A DNA stretch of 57,696 nt from Paludibacteraceae bacterium (GTDB lineage Bacteria > Bacteroidota > Bacteroidia > Bacteroidales > Paludibacteraceae): assembly GCA_024401435.1 (NCBI GenBank), contig JAKSLB010000019.1:1-57696 (forward strand). The letters are read 5' to 3'. The position numbers and the translations under genes are program-made. The first letter of the stretch is position 1; every line of letters begins with the position of its first letter. Positions 1 to 9,365 of this stretch are shown here, one piece after another. A model generated the notes under the pieces. It saw only the letters and a list, made by a program, of their open reading frames with translations. It made no database searches and was not told where the DNA came from.

Positions 1-2
1 GC

Positions 3-3000
3 TGGACTTGGTTGAGAACTTACCACATCACCGACTCTTGCGGTAACGCTATCGACTCAACTTTGGCTATCTCCGGTGGTGACCAATCCGCTCCTGCTTT
101 AACCGGCACTTGGCCGGCTGACAGCATCAACCAGAACAATCCGTTGGTTGACGCCGACACCACGGGTCTCATCGATACCGATGTGATCGCCAAGTTGTTC
201 TCCGACTGTGATACGGTCATCGTTACAAGCGTTGACTCTTTGGATGAGAACAGTACGAACTGTAACTGGGCTTGGATCAGAACTTATACAGTTAGAGATT
301 CTTCCGGTAATATTTATACTATAGACGGTCATTTGCCTCAGATGGTCGTTAGCGGTAGAGACATAGCAACACCAGTCTTAGCTGACAATAAAGCATGGCC
401 AGCAGACAGTACAAATCAAGACAACTGTTTGACTAATGCCGATACTTCTTACTTCTTCAGTGCTGACAGTATAAAGGCGTTGTTCGCTGACTTGGGCGGT
501 TTGAACGTTTCTTATAAAGACTCACTTGTTGAGGGCAGTAACAATACCAACTGGACTTGGTTGAGAACTTATCACATCACTGATACTTGCGGTAACGCTA
601 TCGATTCTACTATAGCAATTTCCGGTGGCGACTTCTCTGCCCCTATTATGGATAGTAGATTCTCTTGGCCTACCGATAGCATTAATCAAAATAATCCTTT
701 GGCTAGTGCAGACACTACTGGTCTCATCGATACTGACGTGATTGCAAAATTGTTCACCGACTGTGATACAGTCATCGTTACAAGTGTTGACTCTTTGGAT
801 GAGAATAGTACTAATTGTAACTGGTCTTGGATTAGAACTTATACGATTCAGGATGTTTCCGGAAACATTTACACAATAGACGGTCATTTACCTCAGATGT
901 CTGTTAGCGGTAGCGATATGGCTGCCCCAGTCTTGGCTGATGGTAAAACTTGGCCTGTTGACGAAGAAAACCAAGACAACTGCTTGGCTAACGCTGATAC
1001 ATCTTACTTCTTCAGTGCCGATGAGGTAAACGGTTTGTTCCATGACTTGGGTGGTGTGGATGTTTCATTCAAAGACTCCCTTGTCTTAGGTAGCGACAAT
1101 GCTCACTGGACTTGGTTGAGGACTTACCACATCACCGACTCCTGCGGTAACGCTATCGATTCAACCATAGCAATCTCCGGTGGCGATTACTCTGCTCCAG
1201 TCATAGCTGAAGGATTCTCATGGCCAACAGATATTAAGAATCAAAACAATCCATTAGAGAGTGCCGATACAACCGCACTTTGGAATACAGACGAAATTGC
1301 TAAATTGTTCTCCGATTGTGACACAGTCATTGTAACAAGTGTTGACTCTTTAGATGAGAACAGTTCTAACTGCAACTGGTCTTGGATTAGGACTTACACC
1401 GTCCAAGATGCGACAGGCAACATTTACACTATAAATGGTAATTTGCCTCAAATGACAGTTAGTGGTAGCGATATGTCCACACCTGTATTGGCTGACAATA
1501 AGGCATGGCCAGCAGACAGTACAAATCAAGACAACTGTTTGACTAATGCCGATACTTCTTACTTCTTCAGTGCTGACAGTATAAAGGCGTTGTTCGCTGA
1601 CTTGGGCGGTTTGAACGTTTCTTATAAAGACTCACTTGTTGAGGGCAGTAACAATACCAACTGGACTTGGTTGAGAACTTATCACATCACTGATACTTGC
1701 GGTAACGCTATCGATTCTACTATAGCAATTTCCGGTGGCGACTTCTCTGCCCCTATTATGGATAGTAGATTCTCTTGGCCTACCGATAGCATTAATCAAA
1801 ATAATCCTTTGGCTAGTGCAGACACTACTGGTCTCATCGATACTGACGTGATTGCAAAATTGTTCACCGACTGTGATACAGTCATCGTTACAAGTGTTGA
1901 CTCTTTGGATGAGAATAGTACTAATTGTAACTGGTCTTGGATTAGAACTTATACGATTCAGGATGTTTCCGGAAACATTTACACAATAGACGGTCATTTA
2001 CCTCAGATGTCTGTTAGCGGTAGCGATATGGCTGCCCCAGTCTTGGCTGATGGTAAAACTTGGCCTGTTGACGAAGAAAACCAAGACAACTGCTTGGCTA
2101 ACGCTGATACATCTTACTTCTTCAGTGCCGATGAGGTAAACGGTTTGTTCCATGACTTGGGTGGTGTGGATGTTTCATTCAAAGACTCCCTTGTCTTAGG
2201 TAGCGACAATGCTCACTGGACTTGGTTGAGGACTTACCACATCACCGACTCCTGCGGTAACGCTATCGATTCAACCATAGCAATCTCCGGTGGCGATTAC
2301 TCTGCTCCAGTCATAGCTGAAGGATTCTCATGGCCAACAGATATTAAGAATCAAAACAATCCATTAGAGAGTGCCGATACAACCGCACTTTGGAATACAG
2401 ACGAAATTGCTAAATTGTTCTCCGATTGTGACACAGTCATTGTAACAAGTGTTGACTCTTTAGATGAGAACAGTTCTAACTGCAACTGGTCTTGGATTAG
2501 GACTTACACCGTCCAAGATGCGACAGGCAACATTTACACTATAAATGGTAATTTGCCTCAAATGACAGTTAGTGGTAGCGATATGTCCACACCTGTATTG
2601 GCTGACAATAAGGCATGGCCTGCAGACAGTACAAACCAAGACAACTGTTTGGCTAACGCCGACACTTCTTACTTCTTCAGTGCTGACAGTGTAAAGGCAT
2701 TGTTTGCTGATCTAGGCGGTGTAGATGTTACTTACAGAGACTCTCTTGTTAAAGGTAGCAACAACACAAGCTGGACTTGGTTGAGAACTTACCACATCAC
2801 CGACTCTTGCGGTAACGCTATCGACTCCACTTTAGCAATCTCTGGTGGCGACTTTACAGCACCTGAATTAACCGGCACTTGGCCAGCAGATACAGTTTTA
2901 CAGAATAATCCATTATCAAAAGCAGACACCACAGGTCTTTGGAATGCAGACGAAATTGCTAAGATGTTCTCCGACTGCGATACTGTTATCGTAACCGCAA

Positions 3001-6000
3001 TAGATTCTCTAGACGAGAATGGTTCTAACTGCAATTGGACTTGGATTAGAACCTACACTATTAAAGATGCATCAGGTAATATTTACACAACAAACGGCAA
3101 CTTGCCTCAAATGTCCGTTAGTGGTAAAGATACAGCCTCTCCAGTATTCGATTGTACGACAATCAATCCAGAAACTCTTGCACTTCAATTAGACAACAGT
3201 TGTGATATTTCATTTAGCAACATCAAATTCAATGAATATTCAACAGTAGATAATTGCGGAACAAAAATCGATGGAGTTCTATCATGGACAACATCACTTG
3301 AAGACAGTGTTAAAGCAAGCGATAAATTTAATGTTGGTAATCTATATGAATTGAAATGGATCTTCCAAGACACATTCGGAAGGAAAGCCACATGCGATCA
3401 AAAATTAGCATTGACTACAAACATTCCACCTAAGTTCGATTGTAACACATTACATGACACAACAATGTATCTTGCACAAGATCAATGCGAATTACCTGGT
3501 GATTCAGTCAACTTACCATTACCAATAGCAAAAGATGCATGTACAGGTGATGACATAATCGGAAAAGCTACACGAGTTGATGGTAAGGCATTAACAGATG
3601 CATACATAAAAGGTAGTACAACAATTAAATGGACATTTACTAGTATATACAGTTCACAGGAAGCTACATGTGAACAAAATGTAATCGTTCTCGATACTAT
3701 CGCTCCTACACCTATTTGTAACTTAGACACTATCAGAGTTATGATTACAGAAGCCTCAACCTATTTTGATTCTATCACCTATCAAGAGGCAAAGGCAGCA
3801 GGATTAACAACACCTACATACAATGATGTATGTGATGGTAACATGACAGCCGTAGGTTCAAGAGAAGATGGACGATCATTAACCAGCAATTATCCATTAG
3901 GAGAGACATTAATACAATGGACTTATACAGACGAATCAGGAAATAGCAGTATTTGTCCTCAAGTATTAATCGTTGAAGATTGGACAATCGACACATTATA
4001 TTGTCCAGGAAATCTTGATGGTAAAGTATTCTCTTGTATCGATGAAATACCAGAGGCATACAAGACATTTGCAGAATTCAAGGCTGCAGGTGGTACATTC
4101 TCTAACGAAAAGAAGATGATTGAAGAGAGCTTCCATAGCGAAGACAACCAAAGCGCAGATAGCTGCAATATGGTTATCACACGAATCTATCATATGGAAA
4201 ACATCAGAGGCGTAGACATTACATGTGAAGAAGTTATATACGTAAAAGACACAATAGCTCCAACATTTGAAATGTCATTAGAAGACACCATTTTAAATTG
4301 TACAGACACAATCTTTGATATCATCAATATAAGTGCAACTGATAATTGTGATCCTTCACCAATCGTAACTGTTAAGGAAACAAATAACAGAAGCTATAAC
4401 CCTGATGATTATGCATACTACAATTACGAAATTGTAAGAACATATACAGCGACAGACCGTTGTGGTAATACAAACGAGCAAAGACAGATGCTTCTTATCA
4501 GAGATACCATCAGTCCAAAACTTGATGTACCAGAGAACTGGGATGACTACGATTTAGCAGATCTTGATAGTCATTGTACATTTAGAATTCCTGGTTATGC
4601 AGAAACAGTCCGTGCATTTGCTACAGACAACTGTTCAGAACAATTATCAATTGTTCAAGTTCCAGCAGCAGGAACAATAGTAGACAAAGCAACAGATGTA
4701 ATGATTTACGTATACGATGTCACTGGAAACGTAGACAGTTTGAGTAAGAAAGTAGTTGTTCAATATGCAAAAGAGATTGCAAAATTGTATGCTGTAGATG
4801 TTGACTCATGTATCAGCGATGCACAAAGCATCTCATTAGCAAGTCAAAAGATTAGAACGGCATCAGGAAGTTTGGAAATCGTTGATGACTTCGACAATGA
4901 GAAGATTCGCATCAGTAGTACATTCTCATATGATTACTATCGAGGAAAAGAAGCAAAAGTAGAGAACCTTATGTTCAGTAATAATGAAAAGACATATTGG
5001 CATCTATACAAAGACATTGCCGCATTATTTGGTAGTTCAGACAAAGCAGCTACAGAGTTAACCAAATTATCTAAGCGTAGTGATTCTGGATACTATACCA
5101 TGGTAATTACCGATACAACTTCAGGATGTACCGATACAGCAACCATCTACGTAAACATCAAAGAGCGTCCAAAAGTATCCATTGAATCAGCAACAATTGG
5201 AGTCTGCGAAAACAATATGATTGATTTGGATCCATATGTTAATTGCATAGACAATATGGGTGGAGATAGTTTACGAACCTATTGGAAGAAAGACGGATTC
5301 CTATTCGATTTCCATGATTCAGTCACTGGTTCGATCACATTCAATGACAACAACCAATCAGTTGTCTTCTACGCAGAAAATGAGTGCGGTGTTACCTCAT
5401 CACTTAATTCTCATTTAATGTTCTGTAATCATGCAGGAACGCCAATGACAACAGAAGATTCACTTGCCATGTTAGACAACGACATTGTTTCATTAGAGTT
5501 GTTAAGAGCAAATCTACTCTACTCTAGAGATTCTATTCTAATTGACGTTCACAGACGTTACAATTCAGGTGAGATTCTCATCAACACGAATCCAAATGAT
5601 CCTGCTAGAATCTGGAGAGGAGAAGACATAGAATTATCAGTCAATACGACATATGATTACCAAGAATTGAATTGGTATAAAGTTGTTGGTGACTATGACA
5701 GAAAAGGATTCAATAGTTCAACCGAACACGAAGACTTCATCTTCAACAATCCAGATGATGAACAAGATGAATTGCTTGCATCCTTCATCAAAGGTGATGT
5801 CACAGGAATTGTAGACTCACCATTAGACACTGCATATTATTACGTAACCATTTCTGATGGTTTATGTCCTGCAGTATCCAGTGGATTAACAAGAGTATCT
5901 GTTCTTCCAGGCATACCGACAGCCTTCACGCCTCATTTCAAAGATGGTTTGAATGACGTCTTTATGAAACATCATCACGTTATGATCTTCGATCGCTATG

Positions 6001-6146
6001 GTCAAAAGGTATTTGAAGGTGATGATGGATGGGATGGAACATTCCGTGGAAGCATGGCAGATCCAGGAGTTTATTACCATCAAGTAAGAATGGGTAATGG
6101 CACTTACATCAATGGTACGATAGAAATCATTAAGATTGACCATTAA
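3..6146 (+). CDS. Giant repetitive surface protein, T9SS type B sorting domain (5' end outside window)
   Basis: The frame is open to the left edge, so this is the C-terminal ~2,047 residues of a longer protein. Up to about base 3,130 it is built of two alternating modules of ~91-94 residues. One carries WTWLRTYHITD and CGNAIDST. The other carries DCDTVIVT, DSLDEN and NIYTI. From ~3,130 onward come unique HYR/Ig-like segments with spaced cysteines and phrases such as TDESGNSS. The last ~80 residues (FTPHFKDGLNDVF, IFDRYGQKVFEG, DPGVYYHQV) match the gliding-motility-associated C-terminal domain (CHU_C), the type B sorting signal of T9SS, so the protein is probably secreted and surface-attached through the sprA-dependent system. 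The function is probably adhesive or structural; the ligand is unknown. The repeat part looks richer in G+C than the unique part. A strong terminator follows the stop codon. Confidence 0.85.
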   Translation, partial: WTWLRTYHITDSCGNAIDSTLAISGGDQSAPALTGTWPADSINQNNPLVDADTTGLIDTDVIAKLFSDCDTVIVTSVDSLDENSTNCNWAWIRTYTVRDSSGNIYTIDGHLPQMVVSGRDIATPVLADNKAWPADSTNQDNCLTNADTSYFFSADSIKALFADLGGLNVSYKDSLVEGSNNTNWTWLRTYHITDTCGNAIDSTIAISGGDFSAPIMDSRFSWPTDSINQNNPLASADTTGLIDTDVIAKLFTDCDTVIVTSVDSLDENSTNCNWSWIRTYTIQDVSGNIYTIDGHLPQMSVSGSDMAAPVLADGKTWPVDEENQDNCLANADTSYFFSADEVNGLFHDLGGVDVSFKDSLVLGSDNAHWTWLRTYHITDSCGNAIDSTIAISGGDYSAPVIAEGFSWPTDIKNQNNPLESADTTALWNTDEIAKLFSDCDTVIVTSVDSLDENSSNCNWSWIRTYTVQDATGNIYTINGNLPQMTVSGSDMSTPVLADNKAWPADSTNQDNCLTNADTSYFFSADSIKALFADLGGLNVSYKDSLVEGSNNTNWTWLRTYHITDTCGNAIDSTIAISGGDFSAPIMDSRFSWPTDSINQNNPLASADTTGLIDTDVIAKLFTDCDTVIVTSVDSLDENSTNCNWSWIRTYTIQDVSGNIYTIDGHLPQMSVSGSDMAAPVLADGKTWPVDEENQDNCLANADTSYFFSADEVNGLFHDLGGVDVSFKDSLVLGSDNAHWTWLRTYHITDSCGNAIDSTIAISGGDYSAPVIAEGFSWPTDIKNQNNPLESADTTALWNTDEIAKLFSDCDTVIVTSVDSLDENSSNCNWSWIRTYTVQDATGNIYTINGNLPQMTVSGSDMSTPVLADNKAWPADSTNQDNCLANADTSYFFSADSVKALFADLGGVDVTYRDSLVKGSNNTSWTWLRTYHITDSCGNAIDSTLAISGGDFTAPELTGTWPADTVLQNNPLSKADTTGLWNADEIAKMFSDCDTVIVTAIDSLDENGSNCNWTWIRTYTIKDASGNIYTTNGNLPQMSVSGKDTASPVFDCTTINPETLALQLDNSCDISFSNIKFNEYSTVDNCGTKIDGVLSWTTSLEDSVKASDKFNVGNLYELKWIFQDTFGRKATCDQKLALTTNIPPKFDCNTLHDTTMYLAQDQCELPGDSVNLPLPIAKDACTGDDIIGKATRVDGKALTDAYIKGSTTIKWTFTSIYSSQEATCEQNVIVLDTIAPTPICNLDTIRVMITEASTYFDSITYQEAKAAGLTTPTYNDVCDGNMTAVGSREDGRSLTSNYPLGETLIQWTYTDESGNSSICPQVLIVEDWTIDTLYCPGNLDGKVFSCIDEIPEAYKTFAEFKAAGGTFSNEKKMIEESFHSEDNQSADSCNMVITRIYHMENIRGVDITCEEVIYVKDTIAPTFEMSLEDTILNCTDTIFDIINISATDNCDPSPIVTVKETNNRSYNPDDYAYYNYEIVRTYTATDRCGNTNEQRQMLLIRDTISPKLDVPENWDDYDLADLDSHCTFRIPGYAETVRAFATDNCSEQLSIVQVPAAGTIVDKATDVMIYVYDVTGNVDSLSKKVVVQYAKEIAKLYAVDVDSCISDAQSISLASQKIRTASGSLEIVDDFDNEKIRISSTFSYDYYRGKEAKVENLMFSNNEKTYWHLYKDIAALFGSSDKAATELTKLSKRSDSGYYTMVITDTTSGCTDTATIYVNIKERPKVSIESATIGVCENNMIDLDPYVNCIDNMGGDSLRTYWKKDGFLFDFHDSVTGSITFNDNNQSVVFYAENECGVTSSLNSHLMFCNHAGTPMTTEDSLAMLDNDIVSLELLRANLLYSRDSILIDVHRRYNSGEILINTNPNDPARIWRGEDIELSVNTTYDYQELNWYKVVGDYDRKGFNSSTEHEDFIFNNPDDEQDELLASFIKGDVTGIVDSPLDTAYYYVTISDGLCPAVSSGLTRVSVLPGIPTAFTPHFKDGLNDVFMKHHHVMIFDRYGQKVFEGDDGWDGTFRGSMADPGVYYHQVRMGNGTYINGTIEIIKIDH
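393..1502 (+). repeat. 1,110-bp tandem repeat, copy 1
   Basis: Base for base the same as copy 2 (1503-2612). Identity at an offset of 1,110 runs from 393 to 1510 and breaks at 392/1502 and at 1511/2621. The unit is exactly 370 codons, that is four modules or two module pairs, so the frame is kept. Perfect identity, including silent positions, points to a recent duplication or to gene conversion. Confidence 0.95.
1503..2612 (+). repeat. 1,110-bp tandem repeat, copy 2
   Basis: Second copy of the unit at 393-1502. The module that follows (from ~2613) begins like the next repeat but differs at many silent and coding positions, so only these two copies belong to the recent duplication. Confidence 0.95.
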
Positions 6147-6152
6147 TAAGGG

Positions 6153-6187
6153 CGGTCGTATGGGAAACACCATACGACCGTTTTTTT
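6153..6187 (+). terminator. Intrinsic terminator of the giant repeat protein gene
   Basis: An 11-bp perfect stem (6153-6163 with 6170-6180) and a 6-base loop are followed by seven Ts, starting 6 bases after the stop codon. Confidence 0.9.
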
Positions 6188-6289
6188 ATAAAAACACAAG
6201 TAAGAGAATTAATAGAAAAGGTCTATCGGCTATCGAAGAAACCTATAAGAAAACTTGACTTGAAACATAAAACTTTTGCATAAATTCAC

Positions 6290-6297
6290 TATCTTTG
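6290..6297 (+). promoter_or_regulatory. -7 box of the proline operon promoter
   Basis: TATCTTTG matches the Bacteroidetes -7 consensus TAnnTTTG, 35 bases before proC. No TTTG lies at the ideal -33 distance; the nearest is at 6275-6278, too close. Confidence 0.5.
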
Positions 6298-6331
6298 TAT
6301 TTTCTTAGAAAGTATTAAAGATTTTCGTCTT

Positions 6332-7108
6332 ATGAAGATAGCATTCATCGGTGCCGGCAATATGGGAGGCGCCATAATTAAAGGGTTATACCTTAGCAAA
6401 GCATGTAAAGCAGACGAGCTTTTTGTCGCTGATGCAAGTGAAGAGACGCTAAAAAACATCTCTAAAATCAACAAGAACATTTTCACGACCACCAACAACT
6501 GCGAAGCTGTTAAGAAAGCAGATTATATTCTTATTGCAGTAAAGCCATGGTTAGTAGACACAGTTCTTGAAGGTATTCAATCTAGCATTCATCCAAAACA
6601 GACGATTATCTCCATTGCTGCAGGTGTTGAATTAAGTCATATTGCAGAAAAAATCGGAAGTCAATATTCACTATTTAGAGTATTACCCAACACAGCAGTT
6701 TCCTTATTAGCAGGAATGAATTTTGTTTCCTCTCTTAATGCAAGTAAAGAACAAGAAGACTTCGTATTAGGATTATTCAACAAATTAGGACGTGCCATTA
6801 CGATTCCAGAGAAACAGATGAGTGCATTCACTAACGTATCATCATGTGGTATTGCATATGCACTTCGCTATTTACGAGCTGCAACAGAAGGAGCTGTCGA
6901 ATTAGGTATCCGACCTGACATTGCACAAGAAGTAATTGCGCAAACCATGATTGGTGCAGCAGAATTAATACTCAAAAACAAAACGAATGCCGAATTTGAG
7001 ATAGACAAAGTCACAACACCTGGAGGATGGACGATTAAAGGTCTTAACGCAATGGAAGAGCACGGCTTTACCAATGCTGTCATCAAAGGCATTAAAGCGA
7101 ACAACTAA
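6332..7108 (+). CDS. proC: Pyrroline-5-carboxylate reductase
   Basis: Catalyses the last step of proline synthesis, NAD(P)H-dependent reduction of 1-pyrroline-5-carboxylate to proline, in the cytoplasm. The protein has 258 residues, close to the usual 260-270. The N-terminal Rossmann motif GAGNMGG lies at residues 7-13. The C-terminal dimerisation region has TTPGGWTIKGL near residue 230, the family signature, with Trp where Thr is common. It is the first gene of a same-strand run with proB and proA, with a -7 box 35 bases upstream, so the cluster holds all three proline enzymes starting from glutamate. The ATG is the first codon of the conserved nucleotide-binding strand, which fixes the start. 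Confidence 0.95.
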   Translation: MKIAFIGAGNMGGAIIKGLYLSKACKADELFVADASEETLKNISKINKNIFTTTNNCEAVKKADYILIAVKPWLVDTVLEGIQSSIHPKQTIISIAAGVELSHIAEKIGSQYSLFRVLPNTAVSLLAGMNFVSSLNASKEQEDFVLGLFNKLGRAITIPEKQMSAFTNVSSCGIAYALRYLRAATEGAVELGIRPDIAQEVIAQTMIGAAELILKNKTNAEFEIDKVTTPGGWTIKGLNAMEEHGFTNAVIKGIKANN

Positions 7109-7137
7109 CCTATGTATAACCTTTACTAAATTACTAT

Positions 7138-7689
7138 ATGGTAAACGAGCAAATCAAACAAATAGCTTTACGCATGAAATGTTTGCGTGAAGATTTAGAG
7201 ATGACCGTAGAACAAATGGCTGATATTTGTTCCATTTCACCTTCTGAATATTCTGCTTATGAAAGCGGAGAGAAAGACATTCCTGTCAGTATTCTCCATT
7301 GCATCTCTCAAAAATGTAATGTTGAGATGACTGTTCTTCTTTTCGGAGAAGATCCTCATATGAATACATATTACCTTACTCGTAAAGGGAAAGGAACAGC
7401 AATGGAACGCACCAAAGCGTATAAATACCAATCGTTAGCAGCAGGTTTCATTGATCGTAAAGCAGATCCGTTTATCGTAACAGTTGAACCGAATGATGCA
7501 CCCATTCATTTGAATTCTCATCCAGGACAAGAGTTCAATATGGTATTAGAAGGCAGTATGCTTATCAGCATAAATGGGAAAGAGCTTACCCTCAATGAAG
7601 GTGATAGCATCTACTTTGATTCCAACAAACTACATGGAATGAAGGCGTTAAATAACCAAACCGTCAAATTCCTTGCAATCATTTTATAA
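7138..7689 (+). CDS. XRE-family regulator with C-terminal cupin domain
   Basis: 183 residues. Residues ~5-65 form a Cro/C1-type helix-turn-helix (MTVEQMADIC, SPSEYSAYESGEKDIP). Residues ~110-182 form a small cupin barrel (HPGQEFNMVLEG, GDSIYFDSNKLHGM) whose histidines could hold a metal or frame a small-ligand pocket. Proteins of this design act as ligand-responsive repressors or activators. It lies 29 bases after proC and 24 bases before the acyl-CoA synthetase, a pairing I recall from many Bacteroidetes and other genomes, so it probably controls that neighbour. Whether it also controls proline genes is unknown. Confidence 0.85.
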   Translation: MVNEQIKQIALRMKCLREDLEMTVEQMADICSISPSEYSAYESGEKDIPVSILHCISQKCNVEMTVLLFGEDPHMNTYYLTRKGKGTAMERTKAYKYQSLAAGFIDRKADPFIVTVEPNDAPIHLNSHPGQEFNMVLEGSMLISINGKELTLNEGDSIYFDSNKLHGMKALNNQTVKFLAIIL

Positions 7690-7713
7690 CCGATTTATCA
7701 CAGACCAACATAT

Positions 7714-9363
7714 ATGGTAGAAAGATTTGTAAATAGAGTCAACTTCGATTCTTACGAAGACTTTAAAGAGAATTTTAAAATAATAGTACCAGACCATTTC
7801 AACTTCGGTTATGACGTTATTGATGAATGGGCAAAAGAAGAACCAAACAAAGTAGCTCTTTGCTGGACAAATGATCAAGGAGAACATATCGACTTCACCT
7901 TTGCCGATATGAAACGAGAAACAGACAAAACAGCTTCCTATTTTCAATCTCTTGGCATTGGGAAAGGAGATATGGTGATGTTAATTCTAAAACGTCGCTA
8001 TGAATTCTGGTTTTCTATCATTGCCTTACACAAAATAGGTGCCATTGCAATTCCTGCCACTCACCTATTAACGAAAAAAGACATTGTCTATCGTTGTAAT
8101 GCAGCCGATATTAAAGCTATTGTTGCATATGGAGATGAAATCATCACTACTCACGTCAATGACTCGGTAGCAGATTCTCCGTCTTTAAAACATAGAATTT
8201 CCGTAGGTCCAATCATTCCAGAAGGATGGGAAGATTTCCACAAAGGAATTGAGTCAGCCGCACCATTCGTTGCACCAGAACGCAACGATAATGATGATAT
8301 GATGCTACTATATTTCACCTCTGGTACAACAGGCAATCCAAAGATGGTAGTTCATTCCTTCACCTACCCATTAGGTCATATTGTTACTGGAAAGTATTGG
8401 CATAATCTAAATGAGAATTGTCTCCACTTAACAGTAGCTGATACTGGTTGGGGTAAATGTGCATGGGGTAAATTATATGGTCAATGGATTTCAGGTGCTA
8501 CACTATTTGTGTATGATCATGTGAAATTCAATCCAGCAGATATGCTTGCTATGATTGAGAAATATCATATCAACTCATTCTGTGCACCTCCTACCGTATT
8601 CCGTTTCATGATGAAAGAGGGATTGGAAAATTATGATTTATCTTCTTTGAAACAATGTTTCATCGCAGGTGAACCATTGAACCCAGTTATCTATCAAGAT
8701 TTCTATAATGCCACAGGTATTAAATTAATGGAAGGATTTGGACAAACAGAAACGACTGTTTCGATTGCCACATTCCCTTGGATGGAACCAAAACCAGGTT
8801 CTATGGGAAAACCAAATCCGAATTTCGATATCGACCTTATTGCACCAGACGGACACTCTGTTGAAGATGGTGAACAAGGAGAAGTAATCATCCGCATTGA
8901 GCCAAAGAAACCTGTAGGTCTATTTAAAGGATATTACAGAGATCCAGAAAAGACAGCAGAATGTTTTGCCAATGGAATGTATCATACTGGTGACGTGGCA
9001 TGGAGAGACGAAGATGGGTACTACTGGTTTGTCGGACGTACTGATGATGTCATCAAGAGTTCTGGTTACCGTATCGGTCCTTTCGAAGTTGAAAGTGCTT
9101 TGTTAACACACCCAGCCGTCTTAGAATGTGCAATCACGGGTGTACCTGATGAAATTCGTGGACAAGTAGTAAAAGCTACAATTGTTCTTACCAAAGAATA
9201 CAAAGACAAGGCAGGAGAAGCGTTGATAAAAGAGATTCAAGATCACGTCAAACGTACTACTGCGCCTTATAAATATCCACGTGTGGTTGAATTCGTAGAT
9301 GAGATGCCAAAGACTTTCAGTGGTAAGATTAAAAGATCTGAATTACGAGCTGATAAGAAATAA
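7714..9363 (+). CDS. AMP-forming acyl-CoA synthetase (ANL superfamily)
   Basis: 549 residues. Activates a carboxylic acid with ATP to an acyl-adenylate and transfers it to CoA. Visible motifs are the phosphate-binding loop YFTSGTTGNPK (near residue 200), GFGQTET (near 342), YHTGDVAWRDEDGYYWFVGR with the hinge Asp, and the C-terminal GKIKRSEL holding the catalytic lysine. The closest families are the medium-chain acyl-CoA synthetase/acetyl-CoA synthetase-like group; the acid cannot be read from sequence. It is next to an XRE-cupin regulator and ends 2 bases before proB, so it is co-transcribed with the proline genes although its reaction is unrelated. Confidence 0.9.
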   Translation: MVERFVNRVNFDSYEDFKENFKIIVPDHFNFGYDVIDEWAKEEPNKVALCWTNDQGEHIDFTFADMKRETDKTASYFQSLGIGKGDMVMLILKRRYEFWFSIIALHKIGAIAIPATHLLTKKDIVYRCNAADIKAIVAYGDEIITTHVNDSVADSPSLKHRISVGPIIPEGWEDFHKGIESAAPFVAPERNDNDDMMLLYFTSGTTGNPKMVVHSFTYPLGHIVTGKYWHNLNENCLHLTVADTGWGKCAWGKLYGQWISGATLFVYDHVKFNPADMLAMIEKYHINSFCAPPTVFRFMMKEGLENYDLSSLKQCFIAGEPLNPVIYQDFYNATGIKLMEGFGQTETTVSIATFPWMEPKPGSMGKPNPNFDIDLIAPDGHSVEDGEQGEVIIRIEPKKPVGLFKGYYRDPEKTAECFANGMYHTGDVAWRDEDGYYWFVGRTDDVIKSSGYRIGPFEVESALLTHPAVLECAITGVPDEIRGQVVKATIVLTKEYKDKAGEALIKEIQDHVKRTTAPYKYPRVVEFVDEMPKTFSGKIKRSELRADKK

Positions 9364-9365
9364 CA

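Larger units (their letters stand above)
3..3130 (+). repeat. Array of alternating ~91/94-residue modules
   Basis: About five and a half type A modules (QDNCL, ADTSYFFSAD, DLGG, WTWLRTYHITD) alternate with six type B modules (QNNPL, ADTT, DCDTVIVT, NIYTI, LPQM). One A+B pair spans ~185 residues or ~555 bp. Modules outside the perfect duplication have diverged, so the array grew in more than one step. Confidence 0.85.

Noticed and set aside
522-1997. Two identical minus-strand open frames of 121 codons (522-887 and 1632-1997)
   Set aside because: They lie antisense to the adhesin and are identical only because the DNA is duplicated.
393-2612. Long tandem repeat as an insertion sequence or CRISPR
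   Set aside because: It encodes part of a continuous protein, has no terminal inverted repeats or transposase, and is far too long for CRISPR units.
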